DNA of 64,000 nucleotides, from NCBI RefSeq assembly GCF_017874615.1, contig NZ_JAGIKV010000008.1:248001-312000 (forward strand), written 5' to 3'. A model generated the notes under the pieces. It saw only the letters and a list, made by a program, of their open reading frames with translations. It was not told the DNA's origin and made no database searches. The position numbers and the translations under genes are program-made. Each line of letters opens with the position of its first letter. Position 1 is the first letter of the stretch. Positions 1-7,972 of this stretch are shown here, one piece after another. Source of the stretch: Paenibacillus xylanexedens. Its GTDB lineage: Bacteria > Bacillota > Bacilli > Paenibacillales > Paenibacillaceae.

Positions 1-1199
1 CCAATCTTCTTCTCATCGTACAGATATTTCCGCAGATCCAGCGTGGAGGTAATTTTTTGCCCGTCAAATTCCGTAATGACATCATTCAGCTTCATACCTG
101 CTTCGGATGCCGGACCGGATGCTTCCAGCACAACCACACCGCTGTCCACATGAGATGGCAGCTTCAGATCCTTACGTTGCTCGTCATCCAGTGGTGCATA
201 AGGGTTGCTCAGATCGACCGTGTACACGCCGAGGTATGGACGAGATACTTTACCGTTCAGTAGCAGGGAATCTACCGTTTTCATCACTTCGTTCATCGGA
301 ATTGCGAAGCCAAGACCTTCAACGCCCGTATCCGAGATCTTCATCGTGTTGATGCCGACCACTTTGCCGTTCAAATCGACCAAAGCACCGCCGCTATTAC
401 CTTCATTAATCGCCGCATCCGTCTGGATCACGTTTTGCTCCCAGTCGTACACTCCGTCCTGATTAATCGATACAGGTAGAATACGATCCGTGTAACTGAC
501 AATTCCGGATGTCAGCGTGCCGCCCAGACCAAGCGGGTTCCCAATCGCCAGCACCGTTTGACCGCGCTGAAGTTTGCTGGAATCGCCAATCTCCGCGACT
601 GCTCCCAGCCCTTTATCTTCTGCGGATAGTACAGCAATGTCACTTACACGGTCTTTACCGACCAGCTTTGCCTTATGTGTCTCCCCATCTACGGTCACAA
701 TCTCCAGATCACTCGCACCCTCCACAACGTGGTGGTTGGTCATAATATATGCCTTGCCATCTTCCTTCTTGAAAATGACCCCTGAGCCCAGCGCCGAATC
801 TTCCATCGATAGACTACTACCCGTTTTATGGTTCACAATGCTCACCACGGAAGGACGAACGTGGGCTGCTGCCTGGATAATCCGATCGTATGGATCAGCT
901 ACCTGCGCTGTCTGTGCGCCGCCTCCACCACCATTACCTGTAGCATTAGCCAGCGGTAATGATGTGGGCTGTGTGATGAAGCTAAACAGCATGACGGTCA
1001 CGATGGAGCTGATCACCGAGCTAATCACAGCTACCTTCACTGTGGAACTGATTCCCGTACGCGATCTGCGCGGATTGCTCCAGCGGTCACGTCCACGTGC
1101 TCTGCCTCCAGGGCGGATGATCTGAAGTTTGCCTTTCTGTTCAGGTTCGGCGCGTCTTGATACTTTGGTTGAATAAAAATCGTCTCCAAACAATCCCAT
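1..1199 (-). CDS. htrA: HtrA-family serine protease with PDZ domain (3' end cut by window edge)
   Basis: Membrane-anchored trypsin-like (S1C) quality-control protease acting outside the membrane; this product is HtrC/YycK-like by position downstream of walJ. ATG at 1199 follows a GGGGAGAGG ribosome site. In order: a basic cytoplasmic segment (about residues 1-55), one membrane helix (about 56-77), a Gly-rich linker, the protease domain with His156 (TNHHVV), Asp186 (SDIAVL) and Ser268 (GNSGGAL), then the start of a PDZ domain (SGPASEAGMKLNDVI). The frame is open to base 1, so at least 399 codons are present and the C-terminus is missing. About 900 bp separate it from walJ, so it may have its own promoter rather than be read through from the wal operon. 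Confidence 0.93.
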   Translation of the reverse strand, partial: MGLFGDDFYSTKVSRRAEPEQKGKLQIIRPGGRARGRDRWSNPRRSRTGISSTVKVAVISSVISSIVTVMLFSFITQPTSLPLANATGNGGGGGAQTAQVADPYDRIIQAAAHVRPSVVSIVNHKTGSSLSMEDSALGSGVIFKKEDGKAYIMTNHHVVEGASDLEIVTVDGETHKAKLVGKDRVSDIAVLSAEDKGLGAVAEIGDSSKLQRGQTVLAIGNPLGLGGTLTSGIVSYTDRILPVSINQDGVYDWEQNVIQTDAAINEGNSGGALVDLNGKVVGINTMKISDTGVEGLGFAIPMNEVMKTVDSLLLNGKVSRPYLGVYTVDLSNPYAPLDDEQRKDLKLPSHVDSGVVVLEASGPASEAGMKLNDVITEFDGQKITSTLDLRKYLYDEKKI

Positions 1200-1915
1200 C
1201 GTGATCCTCTCCCCTTCGTTGTCACGCATCAAGACCCTGACTGCCGCCTAAGTTGTCGCATGGATCAACGATGGAGTTCTCACATACACCACTCCGCCAA
1301 CAGACGAACCTTCCGATCGCTGTTACTCACAAATTTTTTTGATCCCCTCTTCCAAGGTAAAAATTTGTTCCTAAAGGCGAACACTCTGTTTCTTCAGGTT
1401 TCTTCTGTCGTCTTCGTTACGTGAAGACTCCAACGTTTTCCCATGCTTTTTTGCAATTTTAAAAAATGGTCTTGCATATCGCCGCATCCCGGCATCAAAT
1501 CAAGATACAGCGTCTATGTACAACAGAACGGACACGCCATTCTGTCAGTGACTCTATCAATCATGCTCTCGCATTCTATGACATGCCATTTCACACGCAA
1601 AACAGCCAAAATCACAATGCTCCTCATATACTAAACACGTCAAATCACAAAAAGTTGCATATTTACGAAAATTAAAGCAAATTTCCGCTATAACGCGCTT
1701 AACAATAAAGGTCCATAGTATCTATCACCACAAAATCCGGTCCGCGAAGCGCCATTTTGGCAAATTTGAAGAACTTTTTCACCCCTGCATAGTCACAGGT
1801 TCAGCATACACGCCTTATCACACAAATGTTAGCGGCAAAAAGAGGAATGTTTTCCATCAAGCCTGACTACAATAATAGTAAAAGACAATTCGAAGCTTCA
1901 TAGAGGAGGATATAT
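1200..1915. other. 716-bp intergenic region upstream of htrA
   Basis: No convincing gene. The htrA-proximal part (about 1289-1435) is copy A of an interspersed repeat described separately. The rest is AT-rich. On the plus strand, a TACAAT box near 1868 precedes the small gene at 1916, with no good -35. I could not assign the htrA promoter with confidence. Confidence 0.6.
1289..1435. repeat. Interspersed intergenic repeat, copy A
   Basis: Aligns over about 130 bp with 3700-3845. Shared blocks include CACTCCGC, AACCTTCCGATCGCTGTTA, TTGAT followed by a CCCT-TTCC run, TAAAGGCGAAC, and TTCTG followed by CGTTA. The centre forms a hairpin with arms CAAATTTTT (about 1330) and AAAAATTTG (about 1358). 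No ORF or transposase is present, so this is a small non-autonomous or regulatory element in an intergenic position. Confidence 0.7.
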
Positions 1916-2128
1916 ATGGATCGCACGCGTACACTCACAGCCATGGATGAAGTTCATATGGCGGCCAAGCTGGCCGATCTCAAGGAAGAACACTATCGCA
2001 ATACCCTTGCACTCAGCACCATCATTGAACTGCTTATTGATAAAGGCATCCTAACCCGCGAGGAAGTCGAGCGCAAAGCCGCCGAACTGGACAGCTTTAT
2101 GGCTCACCCACCCTATCCCATGGCGTAG
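1916..2128 (+). CDS. Small conserved-type hypothetical protein (70 aa)
   Basis: Strong ribosome site (GAGGAGGATATAT, then ATG) and a start fitting a real small gene. The protein is mostly helical and charged, with a middle segment LALSTIIELLIDKGILTREE that reads like a short helix-turn-helix or dimerisation hairpin, and a Pro-rich C-terminus (HPPYPMA). I do not recognise a named family and assign no function. It is convergent with walJ and the two coding regions overlap by 32 bp at their 3' ends. The overlap and the lone orientation are odd but the Shine-Dalgarno supports expression. Confidence 0.65.
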   Translation: MDRTRTLTAMDEVHMAAKLADLKEEHYRNTLALSTIIELLIDKGILTREEVERKAAELDSFMAHPPYPMA

Positions 2129-2903
2129 GACGGTCGTAATACGTATCACAGAGCTTGAACTCATGGTCCTGATAAAAGCAACCACGGCTCTCCATCGCGT
2201 CGCGCACCGACATTTTTGCCAAGTCCATCATATTATGATCCCGGCTAAGATGTGCCAGATACGTGCGCTTGATGCGTCCGTTCATCAGTTCACTAAGCGC
2301 TGCCCCTGCAGCTTCGTTCGACAAATGCCCAATGTCGCTCAAAATTCGGCGCTTGGTGTTCCACGGATAACGCCCCATACGCAGCAATTCGACATCATGA
2401 TTCGCCTCCAGCACCAGCACGTCAGAATCAGAGATGGCATCGCGAACCTTGTCGCTCATGTACCCAAGATCGGTTGCAACAGACAGCTTCTCCGTACCAT
2501 CATCGAATGTGTAGCCTACCGGCTCAGCTGCATCATGCGAGATCCCGAAGGATTCCACGCGCAGTGACCCAAAATCATGCTTTTCACCCGTCTCAAATAC
2601 CCTCCGGTTTTCCTCTGGAATCGCCCCAACCGACTTCTCCAGTGCCGCCCACGTATTCAGATTCGCGTAGATTGGTAAATTATATTTCCGAGACATCGCG
2701 CCTAGTCCTTTAATGTGATCGGAATGTTCATGTGTAACCAGAATCCCGTCCAATTCTGCCCCAGAAATCTCCCTTTCCTGAAACAATGCATCCAATCGCT
2801 TCGCACTAAGACCCGCGTCAATCATGAGAGAGGTACCCCCATGCTGTATGACTGTGGCATTACCTGTCGAACCGCTGGATAACACGGTAAAATATATCCC
2901 CAT
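2097..2903 (-). CDS. walJ: WalJ/YycJ metallo-beta-lactamase-fold hydrolase
   Basis: 268 aa, the expected size for YycJ/WalJ, the MBL-fold protein of the wal operon. The metal-binding motif THEHSDH is at residues 57-63, preceded by the SSGSTGNA turn typical of this branch and followed by further ligands (FGISHDA, ATDLG, HLS). B. subtilis WalJ is linked to coordinating DNA replication and cell division with cell-wall signalling; the exact substrate is not settled and it has been proposed to be an exonuclease. It starts 6 bp after the yycI stop, behind GGGGAG, as the fifth gene of walRKHIJ. Its 3' end overlaps the convergent small gene at 1916. Confidence 0.93.
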   Translation of the reverse strand: MGIYFTVLSSGSTGNATVIQHGGTSLMIDAGLSAKRLDALFQEREISGAELDGILVTHEHSDHIKGLGAMSRKYNLPIYANLNTWAALEKSVGAIPEENRRVFETGEKHDFGSLRVESFGISHDAAEPVGYTFDDGTEKLSVATDLGYMSDKVRDAISDSDVLVLEANHDVELLRMGRYPWNTKRRILSDIGHLSNEAAGAALSELMNGRIKRTYLAHLSRDHNMMDLAKMSVRDAMESRGCFYQDHEFKLCDTYYDRPTPWDRVGEP

Positions 2904-2909
2904 AACGCA

Positions 2910-3653
2910 TTACTCCCCTGGTTTGTCTGTCTTGGGACTGAATACATCCCCACTGATGCCCTGCACATACAACACTTCGCCACTTTCCAGCACGAACCGC
3001 CATGCCGGCATCGCTACCTGTATATCTGAATTGAACAACTGGCCGTAATAGCCCAGCTGAATATCTTTGACGATTGCATCATTTGGCAAAAAGTTCTCGA
3101 TCAGCGTTCCCAGCGCCTTCGACGCCGGAAGTACCTGCTGATCACTCTCCTCTGCGGTCGTAATCCGCACTGGAGTTTGACGGTAACCCGTTATTTTCTG
3201 GTCGCTGTAGAATAGCTCCAGACTCACATTGAAGAGCGGCCATTTGCCATCGACCAGTGGGTGAAGCACAAAAGCCCCATCCTCGGCCATCAACTGATCC
3301 AGCCGGTATGTCCCGATCTGTGGAATCTCACGCTCTAATGCATCTTCCAGCTCACTCTGCGAGAAGATAAGCTTGCTATCTACAGGCTGTTCCAGTTCCA
3401 TATCCACGCCAGCCCTGTCCTCTTCAATGAACTCATAGGACAACTTTGGCAGCTTTGGCGTTTCATTTGGAATCGGAGCCAGCACCTGAATGCCCTTCTC
3501 TTCCATCGCCTGCTGTGTATTATCTGCCAGTGAGGTGAAGTCCAGATTGGCTCCGGCCGTCTCTCGCGCATCCATCCAGATCTGGTATCCCAGCACCAGA
3601 TTGAGCAGCAGAAAGGCATAGATCAACACATTTTTCGCCCGTCCCCAATCCAA
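2910..3653 (-). CDS. yycI: YycI, regulator of the WalK sensor kinase
   Basis: 247 aa from a TTG start at 3653 (LDWGRAKN), chosen because GGAGGTG lies 6 bp upstream and because family members begin MDWGRAK. One N-terminal membrane helix (VLIYAFLLLNLVLGYQIW) is followed by an extracytoplasmic domain. In Bacillus, YycI and YycH form a membrane complex that restrains WalK. The gene is separated from yycH by 235 bp, unusually long for this operon, and that gap holds an interspersed repeat. Pairing with walJ downstream is tight (6 bp). Confidence 0.9.
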   Translation of the reverse strand: MDWGRAKNVLIYAFLLLNLVLGYQIWMDARETAGANLDFTSLADNTQQAMEEKGIQVLAPIPNETPKLPKLSYEFIEEDRAGVDMELEQPVDSKLIFSQSELEDALEREIPQIGTYRLDQLMAEDGAFVLHPLVDGKWPLFNVSLELFYSDQKITGYRQTPVRITTAEESDQQVLPASKALGTLIENFLPNDAIVKDIQLGYYGQLFNSDIQVAMPAWRFVLESGEVLYVQGISGDVFSPKTDKPGE

Positions 3654-3699
3654 AACATTCACCTCCGTCCATTTGATAAAAGCAACTAATATCACACTG

Positions 3700-3845
3700 G
3701 CCCACTCCGCGGTCAGAACAACCTTCCGATCGCTGTTATCCCCAGATTTCTTGATTCCCTTTTCCTAAGGGAGAAATCCGGCGATAAAGGCGAACGCTTC
3801 GCTTCTCCAGCTTTTTTCTGCCCTCTCCGTTATCGTGTGACCTTA
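3700..3845. repeat. Interspersed intergenic repeat, copy B, inside the wal operon
   Basis: Second copy of the element at 1289-1435, located between yycH and yycI. The hairpin arms are GATTTCT (about 3748) and AGAAATC (about 3772), with an inner stem TCCCTT/AAGGGA. Relative to copy A both arms have changed while pairing is kept. As the operon is read on the minus strand, this element is transcribed inside the walRKHIJ message. Confidence 0.72.
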
Positions 3846-3888
3846 CACCTCGCTCGGATATCGAATGACTCCATTACCCTACAACCCA

Positions 3889-5169
3889 TCAAGAAACGGT
3901 GGTTTCCTCCCCGTTTCCAAAGCGGATCACCCATACCGGGATCAGCTTTAGTCCGTCCTCAATCGAAGAAGGACGATATGCCGGGTACACGTCCACGACC
4001 TGGCGATTCTCACCTGCGACCTTTTTAATAAGAGCCTTGAGCTTGTCTCCGCCGGGCAACTTTACCGATTTCTTTGTCTCTGCACCTTCGTTCAGGTATT
4101 CCAGCGATCGTTCATAACTGGATACCGTCTCCTGCTGCATCTCCATGCTGATCGTGCCGAAGCGGAATTGCATGGAATCCATAATTGGATAGCTGCCATA
4201 ATACTGCTGGAATTCAAGCTGCGTCTTGCTGTCGGCGGTCTCCAGCATCATGCGTGACCGGCCTTTCCAGCCACCATGCTGATTCACAAAATCAACTGCA
4301 GACAGCGCATCCTTCGCGGGATCGATCTGTCCCGCAGGCGGTGCCGCCGGATCGGTGTAACTGATCCAGCGCTGTTCCTGTTTTACCTGTAGACTACGTT
4401 TACTGTCCGTGTAGATCTCCGATCCATCTTTTTCCCGGATATTCCGGGTCATGCTTGGATCGAAAAACAGACTACGCTGCATTTGCTCAACCGTGAACTG
4501 CCCTGTCGGCACATCTGCGTCAATCGTCTCCAACGCTTCCGCAGGGATATAATACCCACCATCCATCAGCGTATATGGCGTCCAGTTCGTACCGAAGTCA
4601 ACATGCTGCTGCACGTCTTGTACTGTCAGGTCCGCCTGCGTTGCTTCGTATACCACGTCTCCCTTGGCGCTGAAGAACAGCGCATGGGCCTTCGTTTCAT
4701 TTTTGGACGTATAGATCGAGATTCGGTTAATGGTCTCCCCTTGGAACAAGGAATCCGTCCCAAGCCTTATCACCCGCTGTAACAATGCTACGGGAATACC
4801 TGCTTTGAACGATAGCTCAAACCCAGGGTTCTCCTTGCGAATCTGATCCCAGTTCACCGATTGCACACTGCGGCGCTGAAAATCATCGAACGCCCGCCCC
4901 TGTAACCGTGAATAGATCAACTGGTAGAATGTATTGCCAGGGTAAAACACCGTATGTTTATCCTCACCCAGATGAATAATCATCTGATCGGGGAAGATCA
5001 ATTCTTCAATATTGCGTTCCTGACCCATATTCTCCGTCTTCACATAATTCGTTTCTGACGTCACAATGGAATCCCCGCCTCCGGGCAAACGGTAGATCAG
5101 GAAATAACTCTGAACCAGACTGGCTACAACAAGGGCAGCAAGCACCAAGGATTTAATCCGTTCCTTCAC
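3889..5169 (-). CDS. yycH: YycH, regulator of the WalK sensor kinase
   Basis: 426 aa from a GTG start at 5169, six bases after AAAGGGGGTG; an upstream start at 5190 has a poorer ribosome site. There is one N-terminal membrane helix (SLVLAALVVASLVQSYFLIY) and a large extracytoplasmic domain typical of YycH. Known role in the family: with YycI it binds WalK at the membrane and modulates its kinase activity. The start overlaps the walK 3' end by 17 bp, so the two are translationally close. A 235-bp gap with a repeat follows before yycI. Confidence 0.9.
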   Translation of the reverse strand: MKERIKSLVLAALVVASLVQSYFLIYRLPGGGDSIVTSETNYVKTENMGQERNIEELIFPDQMIIHLGEDKHTVFYPGNTFYQLIYSRLQGRAFDDFQRRSVQSVNWDQIRKENPGFELSFKAGIPVALLQRVIRLGTDSLFQGETINRISIYTSKNETKAHALFFSAKGDVVYEATQADLTVQDVQQHVDFGTNWTPYTLMDGGYYIPAEALETIDADVPTGQFTVEQMQRSLFFDPSMTRNIREKDGSEIYTDSKRSLQVKQEQRWISYTDPAAPPAGQIDPAKDALSAVDFVNQHGGWKGRSRMMLETADSKTQLEFQQYYGSYPIMDSMQFRFGTISMEMQQETVSSYERSLEYLNEGAETKKSVKLPGGDKLKALIKKVAGENRQVVDVYPAYRPSSIEDGLKLIPVWVIRFGNGEETTVS

Positions 5170-7003
5170 GGTGCTCACCCCCTTTCTCACGCATCGGCAG
5201 AGTGAACGTTACTGTCGTTCCCACGTCTACCTCAGACTCCAGAGAGATGCTGCCATCATGTGCCTTCACAATTTCCCGGGCAATGGACAGTCCTAGCCCT
5301 GTGCCTCCCATACTGCGGGAACGAGCCTTGTCCACCCGATAAAACCGCTCAAAAATGCGATCCAGATCACGCTGTGGGATACCCATTCCGGTATCCGATA
5401 CCGAGATGGCAAGTGCATGTTCATCACTGCGTCTAGCCGCAATCGTAATGGTGCCGCCTTCCAATGTATATTTCAGCGCATTGGACACGACATTATCCAG
5501 CACCTGATCAATCTGATCACGATCCAGCGGAACAGCCGGAATATCATTCTCCACAGATAACACAGGCTGAATATCCTTCTGATGCATCTGGAACGAGAAT
5601 CGATCCGTAACTTCCTCCAGCATTTCCAGAATGTCTGTTGGCTGTTTCCGTAGCATGGCCTCTTTGGAATCAAGCCGTGATAAATGCAGCAGATCCGTAA
5701 CCAGTCGTATCATTCGCTCCGTCTCGTTCTGAATAACACCCACGAAACGACCGGCAAGCTGCGGATCTTCCAGTGCACCGTCATCCAGTGCTTCCGCGTA
5801 ACTCTTGATCGTAGTCAGTGGTGTACGCAGTTCATGGGATACATTGGCCACGAATTCACGCCGCGATGCCTCAAGCTCTTCCTGCTCGGTAACATCCTGA
5901 AGTACGGCAATCGTTCCCGTAATCCCCCGTTCACGCCGATGAACCGGTGTGAACGTCATCCGAATGACCACAGGCTCTTCTTGTCCAGCGGGTGCAATCT
6001 GCAGCAATGTTGAACCTGTGAAACCACTCGCAAGGGCTTCCGCATCCTCCGGATCAATGCCGAGTAATATGGCAAAGTGTCTTCCTTCAATATCCGCAGG
6101 ATGCATACCCAGAATGCTGCTGGCACGACGGTTTACGAGAATGACTTTACCGTACTCATCTGTAGCCACCACACCATCACTCATATTGGTCAGAATGGAG
6201 GTCAACTTCTCCTTCTCCTCTTCATTCAGTGAAAGTGCATCCCGAAGCCTACTGGTCATATAGTTAAAAGCCCGACTGAGCTGACCAATCTCATCCGTGC
6301 CAAATACAGGTGTCTGCTGATCAAAGTTACCTTCTGCGACCGCTGTCGCCCTCCGAGTCACTTCCTTAATCGGCTGTGTTATCGTATGGGACAGGATCAC
6401 GCCAAGCACCGCTGTTAACACCAAAGCAATCAGAATGCCGGAGATAAAAATTTTGTTGATTCCCTCCATCGTGGAATACAGCTCGTTCATGGATGCCGCG
6501 ATGTAGACCGCGCCAATGATCTTGCCGCCGGACAGCACCGGCTTGGCGACGACCTTTTTGCGAACATTATCCTCGTCCACGATATATTCCTCATTGTCCC
6601 GAATGCCTTGCAGCGCACGGCTGACAACGGTCTGGGTATTTTTGCGCCCCACATAGTCCGAATGTGAACTTAGCGAGGTTGTCAGTACTTTGCCGCTGGC
6701 ATCCAGCACCTGAATCTCGGCACCGTTAATGTTGAATAGATTGTTCACCAGTACACGCAGATTTTCCGTTTTGTCCTCGCCAGCTTCTGCTTCTCCACCC
6801 GCCATCGTCTCCCCCACGAGAACCGATAGCATCTCCGCACGAGCTTGTAGATCTTCCGTAAAGTTGCTCGTAAGCGAGTTCTTCATCGCGCTCACAAAAT
6901 AAACGCCGATTAATTGCATCGCAATCAGAATCAGCAGTACATAGATAATGATCAATTTCGCCTGAATCGTTCGGAAGAACGAGAATCGCGCGAATCGGCC
7001 CAT
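5153..7003 (-). CDS. walK: WalK essential sensor histidine kinase
   Basis: 616 aa, full length. Membrane helices at about 13-36 and 186-206 flank an extracytoplasmic PAS-like sensor of about 145 residues. Then come a HAMP domain (about 207-260), a PAS domain (about 265-372), a HisKA domain with phospho-accepting His390 in VSHELRTPL, and HATPase_c with N-box NALKYT and G-boxes DTGMGIP and GGTGLGLSI. Senses cell-wall state and phosphorylates WalR to control autolysins and wall remodelling. Its ATG overlaps the walR stop by one base (TAATG), implying coupled translation. Confidence 0.97.
   Translation of the reverse strand: MGRFARFSFFRTIQAKLIIIYVLLILIAMQLIGVYFVSAMKNSLTSNFTEDLQARAEMLSVLVGETMAGGEAEAGEDKTENLRVLVNNLFNINGAEIQVLDASGKVLTTSLSSHSDYVGRKNTQTVVSRALQGIRDNEEYIVDEDNVRKKVVAKPVLSGGKIIGAVYIAASMNELYSTMEGINKIFISGILIALVLTAVLGVILSHTITQPIKEVTRRATAVAEGNFDQQTPVFGTDEIGQLSRAFNYMTSRLRDALSLNEEEKEKLTSILTNMSDGVVATDEYGKVILVNRRASSILGMHPADIEGRHFAILLGIDPEDAEALASGFTGSTLLQIAPAGQEEPVVIRMTFTPVHRRERGITGTIAVLQDVTEQEELEASRREFVANVSHELRTPLTTIKSYAEALDDGALEDPQLAGRFVGVIQNETERMIRLVTDLLHLSRLDSKEAMLRKQPTDILEMLEEVTDRFSFQMHQKDIQPVLSVENDIPAVPLDRDQIDQVLDNVVSNALKYTLEGGTITIAARRSDEHALAISVSDTGMGIPQRDLDRIFERFYRVDKARSRSMGGTGLGLSIAREIVKAHDGSISLESEVDVGTTVTFTLPMREKGGEHREGTD
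5271..5284. promoter_or_regulatory. Candidate Noc-binding site (nbs) inside walK
   Basis: The 14-mer ATTTCCCGGGCAAT differs at one position from the B. subtilis Noc-binding palindrome ATTTCCCGGGAAAT. A noc gene is present at 39.4 kb. It is intragenic, like many nbs sites in Bacillus. Assignment rests on the single sequence match. Confidence 0.35.
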
Positions 7004-7725
7004 TATATCCCCACGCTTTTGGCACTGCGCACGAGATAACCGAGCCCGCGGCGTGTCAGAATCGTTTCCGGTTTGCTCGGATTCTCCTCAATCTTCTCAC
7101 GCAGACGACGAATCGTAACATCCACGGTACGTACATCGCCGAAATATTCATATCCCCACACCGCTTGCAGCAGATGTTCCCGTGTCATAACCTTGCCGGA
7201 ATGCTTCGCCATATAATAGAGAAGTTCGTACTCACGGTGAGTCAGATCAAGCGGTTCCCCGCCTTTATAAGCTGTATACATGTCCATATCAAAAGCCAAA
7301 TCAAACAGACGCATGACCTGCTTCTCTTCGTCTTCGTGCGCTTCTGCCGTAATCGCAAGCTTTTGCCTTCTGCGCATCTGTGCCTTCACCCGTGCAAGCA
7401 GCTCACGCGTACTGAATGGCTTCGTCACGTAATCATCCGCACCCAATTCTAGCCCGAGCACCTTGTCAATCTCGCCATCTTTGGCGGTAAGCATAATGAT
7501 CGGCATCTCCAGATGAGCGCGCACCTCACGACATACATCCATACCGTCCTTGCCCGGGAGCATCAGATCCAGCAGCATCAGATCCGGTTTCTCGGATAAC
7601 GCCAGTTCAACCGCACGAATGCCATCAAATGCACAGATGACCTCGTACCCCTCTTTTTCCAAATTAAACTTCAGAATGTCCGCGATGGGCTGTTCATCGT
7701 CCACCACCAAAATCTTCCCCTGCAT
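7003..7725 (-). CDS. walR: WalR essential response regulator
   Basis: 240 aa OmpR/PhoB-type regulator. The receiver domain has the acidic pair Asp9-Asp10, phospho-acceptor Asp53 ([11 protein letters not shown]), Thr in MLTAKD and Lys in VTKPF. The C-terminal winged helix has the LTHREYELL and [15 protein letters not shown] signatures. It is first in the walRKHIJ operon and activates autolysin and wall-metabolism genes. About 250 bp upstream separate it from the M23-family gene. I could not pick one promoter confidently in the AT-rich 7780-7860 stretch. Confidence 0.97.
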   Translation of the reverse strand: MQGKILVVDDEQPIADILKFNLEKEGYEVICAFDGIRAVELALSEKPDLMLLDLMLPGKDGMDVCREVRAHLEMPIIMLTAKDGEIDKVLGLELGADDYVTKPFSTRELLARVKAQMRRRQKLAITAEAHEDEEKQVMRLFDLAFDMDMYTAYKGGEPLDLTHREYELLYYMAKHSGKVMTREHLLQAVWGYEYFGDVRTVDVTIRRLREKIEENPSKPETILTRRGLGYLVRSAKSVGI

Positions 7726-7921
7726 CGGCTAAGTTCACCCCTATATCCTGCTTAATCCGCGTTAGCGTCTATATCTCTCTTCTATGTTTAGCCTGTACCA
7801 AGCCTGCTTGATTTGTTTCTCTAGTTTGTTGTTTATACTCTCTAGTTTAACATACCTGAAGCACCGTCACATCCCGATCAGAGGCTTGAAAGGTCTTTCA
7901 TCTGAAAATTTTTTACAGCAG

Positions 7922-7954
7922 CAAAAAACAAGGCCAGCATTATAGCCAACCTTG
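7922..7954 (-). terminator. Intrinsic terminator of the M23 peptidase gene
   Basis: On the minus strand a 10-bp stem (CAAGGTTGGC / GCTGGCCTTG, with three G-T wobble pairs) is followed by TTTTTT. It lies just beyond the stop at 7973. Confidence 0.8.
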
Positions 7955-7972
7955 CTCTCCTTAAGCTCTATA

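Noticed and set aside
574..1125. 183-codon plus-strand frame over htrA
   Set aside because: Opposite strand of the clear HtrA protease; Pro/Thr/Ser-rich shadow without ribosome site.
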